Shown here: piece after piece, positions 1 through 8,455 of the stretch
How the letters are laid out: the number at the start of each line of letters is the position of its first letter
Numbering within the stretch: the first letter of the stretch is position 1
From: Streptomyces griseiscabiei
GTDB lineage: Bacteria; Actinomycetota; Actinomycetes; Streptomycetales; Streptomycetaceae
NCBI RefSeq assembly: GCF_020010925.1
Contig: NZ_JAGJBZ010000002.1
Coordinates: 992,001 to 1,056,000 of the forward strand
Reading direction: 5' to 3'
Length of the DNA stretch: 64,000 bases
Notes under the pieces: model-generated
The model's database searches: none
What the model was told of the DNA's origin: nothing
What the model saw: the letters and a program-made list of their open reading frames with translations, nothing else
Made by a program: the position numbers and the translations under genes

Positions 1-1
1 C

Positions 2-1003
2 GCGGCGACCGGGCGGACCGGACTGCTCGCCTTCACCGGTGCCTGCCACGGGATGACCGCCGGGGCCCTGGAAGTGTCCGGAGGCGCCTCCGACGTACGA
101 GTGGCACGGCTGCCGTATCCCCAGGACTACCGCTGTCCCTTCGGCGTCGGCGGTGAACGCGGTGCCGAACTCGCCGCCCGCTGGACCGAGTCCGTCCTCG
201 ACGACGCCAAGTCCGGTGTGCCGCTGCCCGCCGGCATGATCCTCGAACCCGTCCAGGGCGAGGGCGGTGTCGTCCCCGCCCCCGACGGCTGGCTGCGCCG
301 CATGCGCGAGATCACCGCCGCGCGCTCGATCCCGCTGATCGCCGACGAGGTCCAGACGGGCGTGGGCCGTACGGGCAGGTTCTGGGCCGTCGAGCACAGC
401 GGTGTCGTCCCCGATGTGATGGTCCTGTCCAAGGCCATCGGCGGCAGCCTCCCGCTGGCCGTCGTGGTCTACCGCGACGACCTCGACGTCTGGCGGCCCG
501 GCGCCCACGCGGGCACCTTCCGCGGCAACCAGCTCGCCATGGCCGCCGGCACCGCCACCCTCGCCCACGTCCGCGAGAACGGCCTCGCCGAACGGGCCGA
601 GACCCTGGGCTCCCGCATCCTCGCCCAACTCCGTGGCCTCACCTCGCACTTCGCCTGTGTCGGTGACGTACGGGGACGGGGGCTGATGATCGGTATCGAG
701 ATGGTCACCCCGGACGCGGCCCCTCCCTCCGACACCACCGGCCCACGCCCGCCCGCGCCTTCCCTCGCCACCGCGGTCCAGCGGGAGTGCCTGCGCCGGG
801 GCCTGATCGTCGAACTCGGCGGGCGCCATGCCGGTGTCGTCCGCCTCCTCCCGCCGCTCACGATCACCGACGAACAGACGGACGCCGTACTCGACCGTCT
901 GACGGACGCGATCGCCTCGGTGGCGTCCACCGCCGAGACCCGAGGCCCGGTGACCCCACCGCCCGAGCGAGCCCCGGCCCGCGGACCCAGCCCCGGGGAG
1001 TGA
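2..1003 (+). CDS. dat: Diaminobutyrate--2-oxoglutarate aminotransferase, 5'-truncated
   Basis: PLP-dependent class III aminotransferase that should make L-2,4-diaminobutyrate from aspartate semialdehyde and an amino donor, for siderophore assembly. The gene runs off the left edge: the frame is open from base 2 (reading ATGRTGLLAFTGACHGMT), so the ATG at base 53 is internal. The family signatures are present: HGMT near the visible start, the cofactor aspartate in LIADEVQTGVGRTG, and the Schiff-base lysine in LSKAIGG (about residue 144 of the visible part), followed by GTFRGNQLAMAAG. The C-terminus ends in a Pro/Arg-rich tail. A siderophore synthetase and a siderophore acyltransferase gene follow on the same strand, which fits a diaminobutyrate supply role rather than ectoine synthesis; no ectoine genes are visible in the window. 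Confidence 0.88.
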   Translation, partial: AATGRTGLLAFTGACHGMTAGALEVSGGASDVRVARLPYPQDYRCPFGVGGERGAELAARWTESVLDDAKSGVPLPAGMILEPVQGEGGVVPAPDGWLRRMREITAARSIPLIADEVQTGVGRTGRFWAVEHSGVVPDVMVLSKAIGGSLPLAVVVYRDDLDVWRPGAHAGTFRGNQLAMAAGTATLAHVRENGLAERAETLGSRILAQLRGLTSHFACVGDVRGRGLMIGIEMVTPDAAPPSDTTGPRPPAPSLATAVQRECLRRGLIVELGGRHAGVVRLLPPLTITDEQTDAVLDRLTDAIASVASTAETRGPVTPPPERAPARGPSPGE

Positions 1004-1182
1004 GCCCGCAGCCACCCCGAACGGCCGCCGGGCACAGCCCTCCTTCCCTCCGCGAAGCACGAACCAGCCGCGCGTCCCAGACACCCGACCACCGCCCTGC
1101 CCGCCTTCCCCACACGCCCCGACACCGCTCGCCCGTACAGCCCCGCGACTGCCCTCCCGCACGAGCAACCCAGGGAACCGCC

Positions 1183-3213
1183 TTGAAGCCGCTCTCCACC
1201 CCCGAGGCCCACACCCACGATCACGACACCGAAGCCCACACCCCGCTCATCCCGGGCCCGTCGAACGCAGAGCCGCCACCTCACCCGGCCGCCCCGTCGC
1301 CCCGCCCGCCCGAAGCGGGAACCCACCGGTCCGAGCCGGGGGCGGCTTCCGCTCAACACCCGCCCGGTCAGGCCGAACCGAGATCCGCTGCGACTGGGCC
1401 GGTCCCGCGCCAAGCCCGGCCGGCCCATGGCCCGACCGAGCCCCCGCCCGGCTCCGACACCGACCCGCTGCATCACCCTGACCCCCACACCGCGGCCCAA
1501 GCCGCAGCCGTCGAGAACCTGTTGCGCTGCTGGGCACGCGAACACGACCTCACCTCCCCTCTCGACGCCACCCTCCGCATCCCCCTTCCCACGACCGGCA
1601 CGACACTCCTCGCGCCGGTGCGCTACTGGTCCCCCACCGGCCATCACCGCTTCGGCCCGCCCCGCCTCGCCGACACCGACGCCACCGCACCCGCCCCCGA
1701 CGCGGCCACCGTGGCGACCCTCCTGGCCAGGGAGGCGACTCCACGGGCCCCGCATGACGCCGGCGCCTCACCGGACCATCGCGAGCTGGTCGGCAGGGTC
1801 GCCGACTCCGCCCGCCGCGTCGCCGTGTTCCTCGCCGAGCGCCGAGCCGAACCCGCCGATCATCCGGACCGTTTCCTCGCGGCGGAGCAGGCTCTCGTCC
1901 TCGGCCATCCCCTGCACCCGACCCCCAAGAGCCGCGAGGGTCTCCCGGGAGCCGAAACCCGCCTCTACTCACCGGAGACGCGCGGCTCCTTCCCCCTGCA
2001 CTGGATGGCGGTCGCCCCCTCCGTCCTGTCGGCCGACTCGGCATGGACCGAGCGCGGCCGTGTCATCCCCGCCGAGCGGCTGACCGCACGTCTGGCCGGC
2101 CCTGGGCCGCACCTGCCGGACGGCTACGCCGTCCTGCCGCTGCACCCCTGGCAGGCCCGCGAGGTCCGCCACCGCTCGGCCGTCGCCGCCCTGCTCGACG
2201 CCGGACTGCTCCGAGACCTCGGTCCGCACGGCGACCCTTGGCACGCCACCTCCTCCGTCCGAACCGTTCACCGCACCGGTGTTCCCGCGATGCTGAAGCT
2301 CTCGCTGGGCCTCAGGATCACCAACTCCCGCCGTGAGCACCTCCGCAAGGAACTCCACCGAGGAGTGGAGGTCCACCGCCTGCTGCGCACCGGTCTCACC
2401 GAGCGGTGGCAGGCGGCCCATCCCGGGTTCGACATCGTCCGCGACCCGGCCTGGCTCGCGGTCACCGCACCGGACGGCTCCCCTGTGCCCGGGCTGGACG
2501 TGGTGATCCGGCACAACCCGTTCGGTCCGGCGGACGACGCGTCCTGCGTCGCGGGACTGGTGTCACCGAGGCCGTACCGCCCCGACCTCACCCTGCGGTC
2601 GCGCCTCGCCGATGTGGTCACCCGCCTCACCGCGCGCACCGGCCGCCCCCGGGCAGCCGTCGCCGTCGAGTGGTTCCTGCGCTATCTGGAGCGGGTCGTG
2701 CGGCCCGTGCTGTGGCTGGACGGCGAGGCCGGGATCGCTCTCGAAGCCCATCAGCAGAACACGATCGTTCTGCTGGACCCCGACGGCTGGCCCATCGGCG
2801 GCCGCTACCGCGACAACCAGGGCTACTACTTCCGTGAGTCCCGCCGGGCGGGGCTGTCCGCCCGCCTCCCCGGCATCGGCGAGCGCAGCGACACGTTCGT
2901 CTCCGACGAGGTCACCGACGAGCGGCTCGTCTACTACCTCGGTATCAACAATGTGCTCGGCCTCATCGGTGCCTTCGGCTCCCAGCGGCTCGGTGACGAA
3001 CGGCTCCTGCTCGCCGCCTTCCGCCGCTTCCTCAGCGATGTCGCCACCGGCCCCGCCCGGCTGAACACCACCCTGCCGGCCCGGTTGCTCGACTCACCCG
3101 TCCTGCGCTGCAAGGCCAACCTCCTGACCCGCCTCCACGGCCTCGACGAACTCGTCGGCCCGGTCGACACCCAGTCCGTCTACGTCACCATCACCAACCC
3201 CCTTCACCGCTGA
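1183..3213 (+). CDS. IucA/IucC family siderophore synthetase (NIS synthetase)
   Basis: ATP-dependent NRPS-independent siderophore synthetase that joins a carboxylate such as citrate to an amine or alcohol. The conserved domain begins near base 1490 (AVENLLRCWAREHDL) and carries the family motifs GHPLHPTPKSREG (about residue 240), LPLHPWQAREV, TSSVRT, LKLSLGLRITNSRRE and EAHQQNTIVLLD ending in GRYRDNQGYYFRES. The C-terminal FhuF-like part (LRCKANLLTRLHGLDE) is complete. The start is uncertain: the frame is open far upstream, and I chose TTG at 1183 because AGGGA lies 6 nt before it, giving 676 aa. That leaves a Pro/His/Ser-rich, probably disordered N-terminus of about 100 residues, longer than usual for this family. 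It sits between the aminotransferase and the acyltransferase genes. Confidence 0.88.
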   Translation: MKPLSTPEAHTHDHDTEAHTPLIPGPSNAEPPPHPAAPSPRPPEAGTHRSEPGAASAQHPPGQAEPRSAATGPVPRQARPAHGPTEPPPGSDTDPLHHPDPHTAAQAAAVENLLRCWAREHDLTSPLDATLRIPLPTTGTTLLAPVRYWSPTGHHRFGPPRLADTDATAPAPDAATVATLLAREATPRAPHDAGASPDHRELVGRVADSARRVAVFLAERRAEPADHPDRFLAAEQALVLGHPLHPTPKSREGLPGAETRLYSPETRGSFPLHWMAVAPSVLSADSAWTERGRVIPAERLTARLAGPGPHLPDGYAVLPLHPWQAREVRHRSAVAALLDAGLLRDLGPHGDPWHATSSVRTVHRTGVPAMLKLSLGLRITNSRREHLRKELHRGVEVHRLLRTGLTERWQAAHPGFDIVRDPAWLAVTAPDGSPVPGLDVVIRHNPFGPADDASCVAGLVSPRPYRPDLTLRSRLADVVTRLTARTGRPRAAVAVEWFLRYLERVVRPVLWLDGEAGIALEAHQQNTIVLLDPDGWPIGGRYRDNQGYYFRESRRAGLSARLPGIGERSDTFVSDEVTDERLVYYLGINNVLGLIGAFGSQRLGDERLLLAAFRRFLSDVATGPARLNTTLPARLLDSPVLRCKANLLTRLHGLDELVGPVDTQSVYVTITNPLHR

Positions 3214-3325
3214 CCGGCCCTCCGCCTCCGCCCGGCCCACCCAAATCCGTATGCCGACTCCGTACTCCGACTCCCTTCGGCCCTGAGGAACATGACCCAC
3301 CCGATCTCCTGAGAGGAGCGTCGCC

Positions 3326-4090
3326 GTGCCTCCCACCGACGCGAGCATCCCGGCGAGCACCGACACCGCCCCGGCCCCGACGAGCAATGAGGACACGCTC
3401 GAACTGCGCCTGCCCGACGACTTCCTCGCGCTCCTGTCCGCGAACGCGGACGGTGACGGTGACGGTGACGACTGCGGTGATCCGACCGAGGCGGGACAGG
3501 CCGTGCCCCCGGCCGGCGGCGAACTGCTCGACCATCTCGCCGACTGGGGGCCGGTCGTCACCCCGGCAGGTACCCTGCGCCTGGTCCCCGTCCGTCTCGA
3601 ACGGCAGCTGCCGCTGATCTCCCACTGGATGAACGACTCGGCGGTGGCCTCCTACTGGAAGCTCGCCGGACCCGAAGCCGTGACCGCGAACCACCTCCGG
3701 TCGCAACTCGGCGGAGACGGCCGCAGCCTGCCCTGCCTCGGCCTGCTCGACGGCACCCCGATGAGCTACTGGGAGATCTACCGGGCGGATCTCGACCCCA
3801 TCGCCCGCCACTACCCGGCCCGCCCGCACGACACCGGAATCCATCTCCTCATCGGACCCGTGGCCGACCGGGGACGGGGTCTCGGCTCCACCCTGCTGCG
3901 TGCCGTCGCCGATCTCGTCCTCGACAGAAGACCCGCGTGCGCCCGGGTGATCGCGGAACCCGACCTTCGCAACTTTCCCTCCGTCTCCGCGTTCCTGAGC
4001 GCGGGCTTCCGGTTCTCCGCGGAGGTCGAGCTGCCCGACAAACGGGCCGCCCTCATGGTCAGGGACCGGCTGCTGCGCGATCTGATGTAG
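3326..4090 (+). CDS. Siderophore-type GNAT N-acyltransferase (AlcB/IucB-like)
   Basis: Predicted to acylate a siderophore building block using acyl-CoA. The 254-aa protein has a low-complexity N-terminus with a GDGDGD run (about residues 46-52), then the AlcB-type acetyltransferase fold from about residue 80: LRLVPVRLERQLPLISHWMN, PMSYWEIYRADLDPIARHY and the CoA-binding segment GRGLGSTLLRAV. The GTG start is preceded by a strong GAGAGGAG seven bases upstream. It is the last gene of the three-gene cluster (aminotransferase, NIS synthetase, acyltransferase). The expected decarboxylase or N-hydroxylase for a hydroxamate siderophore is not visible here and may lie upstream of the window or be absent. 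Confidence 0.85.
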   Translation: MPPTDASIPASTDTAPAPTSNEDTLELRLPDDFLALLSANADGDGDGDDCGDPTEAGQAVPPAGGELLDHLADWGPVVTPAGTLRLVPVRLERQLPLISHWMNDSAVASYWKLAGPEAVTANHLRSQLGGDGRSLPCLGLLDGTPMSYWEIYRADLDPIARHYPARPHDTGIHLLIGPVADRGRGLGSTLLRAVADLVLDRRPACARVIAEPDLRNFPSVSAFLSAGFRFSAEVELPDKRAALMVRDRLLRDLM

Positions 4091-4232
4091 CGACTTGATT
4101 TCAGGCCACCGAGAATCGGCCCGTCCCGTCGAAGAGAAGCCGAAGAGAACCGGTCTTGATCCCGCCCCTCCCGCCCCATGCCTCCGCCTTGCTCACCCGT
4201 TTGTCAGTGGTGACCCGTAGGGTGGTCGCGCT

Positions 4233-6227
4233 ATGACGAAGCCCTCACTCCACGAACTCCTGCACGCCGCCGTCACCGCCGTCGGCGGCATGGAGCGCCC
4301 CGGCCAGGTGACCATGGTCGAAGCCGTCGCGGAGGCGATCGACGACGGCTCCCATCTGCTGGTCCAGGCAGGCACCGGCACGGGAAAGTCGCTCGGCTAC
4401 CTGGTGCCCGCCCTGGCCCAGGGGGAGCGCGTCGTCGTGGCGACCGCGACCCTGGCACTCCAGCGCCAGCTCGTGGAGCGGGACCTCCCGAGAACGGTCG
4501 ACGCGCTGCATCCGCTGCTGCGCCGGCGCCCCGAGTTCGCGATGCTCAAGGGCCGGTCGAACTACCTGTGCCTGCACCGTCTGAACGAAGGCGTGCCGCA
4601 GGACGAGGAGGAGGGCCTCTTCGACCAGTTCGAGGCGGCCGCGCCCTCCAGCAAGCTGGGCCAGGACCTGCTGCGCCTGCGGGACTGGTCGCAGGAGACC
4701 GAGACCGGTGACCGGGACGACCTCACCCCGGGTGTCTCCGACCGTGCCTGGTCGCAGATCTCCGTGTCGTCCCGGGAGTGCCTGGGTGCCACGAAGTGCG
4801 CGTACGGCGCCGAGTGCTTCGCCGAGGCGGCCCGGGAGCGGGCCAAGCTCGCCGAGGTGGTCGTCACCAATCACGCGCTGCTCGCGATCGACGCCATCGA
4901 GGGCGCGCCGGTGCTTCCGCAGCACGAGGTGCTGATCGTGGACGAGGCGCACGAACTCGTCTCCCGGGTGACCGGGGTGGCCACCGGCGAGCTCACGCCC
5001 GGCCAGGTCAACCGCGCGGTGAAGCGCGCGGCGAAGCTCGTGAACGAGAAGGCCGCCGACCAGCTGCAGACCGCCGCCGAGGGGTTCGAGCGGGTCATGG
5101 AGCTGGCTCTGCCGGGCCGCCTGGAGGAGGTCCCCGAGGACCTGGCGTACGTCCTCATGGCGCTGCGCGACGCCGCCCGCACCGTGATCTCGGCGATCGG
5201 CAGCACCCGCGACAAGTCCGTCCAGGACGAGGACGCCGTCCGCAAGCAGGCACTGGCGGCCGTGGAGAGCGTGCACGACGTGGCGGAGCGGATCAGCAAC
5301 GGGTCGGAGTGGGACGTCGTCTGGTACGAACGCCACGACCGCTTCGGCGCGTCCCTGCGCGTGGCCCCCATGTCCGTCTCGGGGCTGCTCCGGGAGAAGC
5401 TCTTCACGGACCGTTCCGTCACCCTGACCTCGGCCACGCTCAAACTGGGCGGCGACTTCAACGGCGTGGGAGCGTCTCTGGGGCTGGCGCCGGAGGGCAC
5501 TCAGGGGGACGACCTTCCGCAGTGGAAGGGCGTGGACGTCGGATCGCCGTTCGACTACCCGAGGCAGGGCATCCTCTATGTCGCCAAGCATCTCTCGCGT
5601 CCCGCACGCGACGGCGACCGGGCGGACATGCTGGACGAACTGACGGAGCTGATCCAGGCGGCCGGCGGCCGCACGCTCGGTCTCTTCTCGTCGATGCGGG
5701 CCGCCCAGCTGGCGGCGGAGGAGCTGCGCGTCCGGATCCCCGAGTACCCGATCCTGCTCCAGGGCGAGGAGACGCTCGGTGAGCTGATCAAGGGCTTCGC
5801 GGCCGACCCGGAGACCTGTCTCTTCGGCACGCTCTCCCTCTGGCAGGGGGTGGACGTGCCCGGCACCAGCTGTCAGCTGGTGGTCATGGACAAGATCCCG
5901 TTCCCGCGCCCCGACGACCCCTTGATGAGCGCCCGCCAGAAGGCGGTCGAGGAGGCGGGCGGCAATGGCTTCATGGCCGTCGCCGCCACCCACGCGGCCC
6001 TGCTGATGGCCCAGGGCGCCGGCCGCCTCGTACGGGCACAGGGGGATCGCGGGGTGGTCGCCGTACTGGACCAGAGACTGGCGACCGCTCGGTACGGCAG
6101 CTATCTGAAGGCCTCACTGCCCGACTTCTGGTACACGACGGACCGTAACCAGGCCCGCAAGTCGCTCTCCGCGATCGACAGCGCGGCAAAGGACAAGGAA
6201 AAGGAAGCGGAGCAGGCGGAGGCGTGA
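4233..6227 (+). CDS. DinG/XPD-type ATP-dependent DNA helicase
   Basis: Superfamily 2 iron-sulphur helicase of 664 aa, expected to unwind 5'-tailed or damaged DNA. Walker A is QAGTGTGKSLGYLVPAL near residue 48. The Fe-S ligands are probably the cysteines in NYLCLHRL, SSRECLG, ATKCAYG and AECFAE. The DEAH box is VLIVDEAHEL. The C-terminal motor has LWQGVDVPGTSCQLVVMDK and motif VI-like GAGRLVRAQGDRG. The ATG start lies 9 nt after a TAGGGT hexamer (4218-4223), suggesting a very short 5' UTR. It is convergent with lexA, from which a strong bidirectional hairpin separates it. I saw no SOS box in its upstream region, so damage control is unproven. Confidence 0.9.
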   Translation: MTKPSLHELLHAAVTAVGGMERPGQVTMVEAVAEAIDDGSHLLVQAGTGTGKSLGYLVPALAQGERVVVATATLALQRQLVERDLPRTVDALHPLLRRRPEFAMLKGRSNYLCLHRLNEGVPQDEEEGLFDQFEAAAPSSKLGQDLLRLRDWSQETETGDRDDLTPGVSDRAWSQISVSSRECLGATKCAYGAECFAEAARERAKLAEVVVTNHALLAIDAIEGAPVLPQHEVLIVDEAHELVSRVTGVATGELTPGQVNRAVKRAAKLVNEKAADQLQTAAEGFERVMELALPGRLEEVPEDLAYVLMALRDAARTVISAIGSTRDKSVQDEDAVRKQALAAVESVHDVAERISNGSEWDVVWYERHDRFGASLRVAPMSVSGLLREKLFTDRSVTLTSATLKLGGDFNGVGASLGLAPEGTQGDDLPQWKGVDVGSPFDYPRQGILYVAKHLSRPARDGDRADMLDELTELIQAAGGRTLGLFSSMRAAQLAAEELRVRIPEYPILLQGEETLGELIKGFAADPETCLFGTLSLWQGVDVPGTSCQLVVMDKIPFPRPDDPLMSARQKAVEEAGGNGFMAVAATHAALLMAQGAGRLVRAQGDRGVVAVLDQRLATARYGSYLKASLPDFWYTTDRNQARKSLSAIDSAAKDKEKEAEQAEA

Positions 6228-6228
6228 C

Positions 6229-6278
6229 AAACGGCCGGTGGCCCCTCCCGATCGTCGGGGAGGGGCCACCGGCCGTTT
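6229..6278. terminator. Bidirectional terminator between dinG-like gene and lexA
   Basis: Two perfectly complementary 21-base arms (6229-6249 and 6258-6278) flank an 8-base loop (GATCGTCG). The stem core is GGCCGGTGGCCCC. It sits 2 bases after the helicase stop codon and 139 bases past the convergent lexA stop, with A and T runs at the stem base in both directions. Confidence 0.9.
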
Positions 6279-6416
6279 CGCGCGGCTGGTCTCGGACCTG
6301 CCCCGGCAGTGCCGGGCGGGCCCTGGACAGGCCGGGGCCCCGGAACCGGCGCAGTGGATTCCGGGGCCCGGATCAGGGGCGGGGACGGGGCACGGGCGAC
6401 CGTCCGCCGCTGGGTG

Positions 6417-7193
6417 TCAGACGCGGCGCAGAACGGCCACCACCTTGCCGAGGATGGTCGCGTCGTCACCCGGGATGGGCTCGTAGGCGGCGTTGTGCGG
6501 GAGCAGCCAGACATGGCCGTCCTCGCGCTTGAAGCGCTTGACCGTGGCCTCGCCGTCCAGCATGGCGGCCACGATGTCGCCGTTCTCGGCGACGGGCTGA
6601 CGACGGACCGTCACCCAGTCCCCGTCGCAGATCGCGGCCTCGATCATGGAGTCGCCCACGACCTTCAGGACGAAGAGCTCGCCGTCACCCACCAGCTGGC
6701 GGGGGAGCGGGAACACGTCCTCGACGGACTCCTCGGCGAGGATCGGGCCACCGGCGGCGATCCGGCCGACCAGCGGCACGTACGACGCGGCCGGCTTGCC
6801 CGCCGTGTCCGTGGGCTGCGCCGAGGACTGGTCGGAACCGCGGACCTCGTACGCGCGCGGGCGGTGCGGGTCGCGGCGCAGGAAGCCCTTGCGCTCCAGG
6901 GCCATCAGCTGGTGTGCCACGGAGGACGTGCTGGACAGGCCGACCGCCTGGCCGATCTCCCGCATCGACGGCGGGTAGCCCCGCCGCTGCACCGAGTCCC
7001 TGATCACCTCGATGACCCGGCGCTGCCGATCGGTGAGCCCTGAGCTGTCCGCCCTGATGCCTGGAGGTCGGCCGGGCAGGGCGCGCTTGGGCCCTTCATG
7101 GTTCGTGGCTTCGTTCATCGCATGCACCGGCTCGAGTCGGCTCTGGGAGCGGTCCTGGGCAGTGATGGTGGCACTGTCAGCGGTGGTGGTCAC
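6417..7193 (-). CDS. lexA: LexA SOS repressor
   Basis: Transcriptional repressor of the DNA-damage regulon that self-cleaves when RecA filaments form. It has a 258-aa sequence with a winged-helix domain ([16 protein letters not shown], residues 53-68, then [17 protein letters not shown]) and a C-terminal S24 peptidase domain. The scissile Ala147-Gly148 bond is in VGRIAAGG; the catalytic dyad is Ser182 (GDSM) and Lys219 (ATVKRF). I chose the GTG at 7193 because GAGAGGGG lies 5 nt before it; the frame stays open further upstream but runs through the promoter. An extended N-terminus of about 50 residues before the HTH is typical of Streptomyces LexA. A candidate SOS box overlaps the -35 region, indicating autoregulation. 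It is divergent from nrdR-nrdJ. Confidence 0.97.
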   Translation of the reverse strand: MTTTADSATITAQDRSQSRLEPVHAMNEATNHEGPKRALPGRPPGIRADSSGLTDRQRRVIEVIRDSVQRRGYPPSMREIGQAVGLSSTSSVAHQLMALERKGFLRRDPHRPRAYEVRGSDQSSAQPTDTAGKPAASYVPLVGRIAAGGPILAEESVEDVFPLPRQLVGDGELFVLKVVGDSMIEAAICDGDWVTVRRQPVAENGDIVAAMLDGEATVKRFKREDGHVWLLPHNAAYEPIPGDDATILGKVVAVLRRV

Positions 7194-7227
7194 GTCGGCC
7201 CCTCTCGATGGTCTCCCGTGCAGCACA

Positions 7228-7268
7228 ACGGTAGTTGCTTTCGAAAGGTTGCGCCAAACACACGTTCG
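7228..7268 (-). promoter_or_regulatory. lexA promoter with SOS box
   Basis: The SOS box is CAAACACACGTTCG at 7255-7268, one mismatch from the actinobacterial consensus CGAAC-N4-GTTCG. On the minus strand a -35-like TTGGCG (7252-7257) begins inside the box and is 18 nt from a -10-like TACCGT (7228-7233), about 35 nt before the lexA start. LexA bound here would block the -35, which is the usual autorepression layout. Confidence 0.75.
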
Positions 7269-7571
7269 AGTGAAAAACCGTGGATTACCTGACGTGACCA
7301 TGTGTCTAGGTGTAGGGCTGCGGCTCCGGCGGACAAAAGCGCTGATTGCTGTACTCTTCACCGCCGAGGCGGAGGGCCTTGTGGGCCCCTGTCGCCGCGT
7401 GGCTCAGTCTGCCACCCGGTGCTCCGCCGGTCGGGTACCGACCCCTTCTTCCGTGCCGCCACACCGTATCCGCGTCCGCTGCGCGACGGTAGGGATGCGC
7501 TCCGCGACGGCGTCCCCGTCTGGCACATGCCAATACCCGGGCGACACGCGCGCTGCGGGTGGATTTACGTG

Positions 7572-7595
7572 CCAAGCCCTACATGTAGTGCTTGG
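7572..7595. promoter_or_regulatory. 24-bp inverted repeat upstream of nrdR, candidate NrdR box
   Basis: Arms CCAAGCCCTACA and TGTAGTGCTTGG are complementary at 11 of 12 positions around a TACATGTA core, 136 bp before the nrdR start. NrdR boxes are short AT-centred palindromes placed in RNR promoters, so this is the best candidate for autoregulation of the nrdR-nrdJ unit. NrdR boxes normally come in pairs about 31 bp apart. The only weak partner I see is CCGCAAC/GTTGTGG at 7600-7622. Confidence 0.55.
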
Positions 7596-7731
7596 ATTGC
7601 CGCAACGGCCCAGAAGTTGTGGTCCCCCGGGTCATAGGCCTCTTGGTCATCCCCTATGCTTGGGGCTGCTTCCGCGGGGCCCAAGTGGCCCGTGGGGCCT
7701 ATTGAGTCGTGCTGTGAGGAGGGTTGGAGTT

Positions 7732-8295
7732 ATGCACTGTCCCTTCTGCAGGCACCCCGACAGCCGTGTCGTCGACAGTCGTACGACGGACGACGGCACG
7801 TCGATCCGCAGGCGCCGTCAGTGTCCCGACTGCTCCCGCCGTTTCACGACGGTGGAGACGTGCTCGCTGATGGTGGTCAAGCGGTCCGGTGTGACCGAGC
7901 CCTTCAGCCGCACCAAGGTCATCAACGGCGTCCGCAAGGCATGCCAGGGAAGGCCTGTCACCGAGGACGCGCTCGCCCAGCTCGGCCAGCGGGTCGAGGA
8001 GGCGGTGCGCGCCACCGGCAGCGCCGAACTGACCACCCATGACGTGGGTCTGGCCATACTCGGTCCGCTGCAGGAACTCGACCTCGTCGCCTACTTGCGG
8101 TTCGCCTCGGTCTACCGGGCGTTCGACTCGCTGGAGGACTTCGAGGCCGCCATCGCGGAACTCAGGGAAGAGCAGGAGAAGCGCCCCGACGCGAACGACG
8201 ACGACGTCGAGATCGCGGTCGCGGAGCGCCCGGGGAGCGACCGCGGGTCCGGAGGGACCGCCCAGGTCCCCGTGCCCGCCAACGCCGCCGACTGA
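7732..8295 (+). CDS. nrdR: Transcriptional repressor NrdR
   Basis: Nucleotide-sensing repressor of ribonucleotide reductase genes, 187 aa. The N-terminal zinc ribbon has Cys3, Cys6, Cys31 and Cys34 (MHCPFCRH and [10 protein letters not shown]). An ATP-cone domain follows at about residues 49-139 ([20 protein letters not shown]), where ATP/dATP binding sets the DNA-binding state. The acidic C-terminal tail is typical of actinobacterial copies. The ATG is preceded by GAGGAGGG with a somewhat long spacing. It lies 160 bp upstream of nrdJ on the same strand and they are probably co-transcribed. A palindrome at 7572-7595 is a candidate self-operator. Confidence 0.97.
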   Translation: MHCPFCRHPDSRVVDSRTTDDGTSIRRRRQCPDCSRRFTTVETCSLMVVKRSGVTEPFSRTKVINGVRKACQGRPVTEDALAQLGQRVEEAVRATGSAELTTHDVGLAILGPLQELDLVAYLRFASVYRAFDSLEDFEAAIAELREEQEKRPDANDDDVEIAVAERPGSDRGSGGTAQVPVPANAAD

Positions 8296-8455
8296 CGGCG
8301 GGCCGCACCGCCGGACCCGTGGGTCCGGACGATCGGCGGCGATCCAGACCTGTCGCGAACGGCTGTGTCAGCCGGGTCGCGGCACAAGACAGAAACACCG
8401 TGCCATGGGAACAACGTGGCACTTCAGGGCGTTTTCGCCCGTAGAGGGAGGCGGC

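Noticed and set aside
4245..5993. Long open frame on the minus strand opposite the DinG-like helicase
   Set aside because: It is an antisense shadow created by GC-rich third positions; the sense frame has intact helicase motifs and the antisense translation is His/Arg/Leu-rich with no family resemblance.
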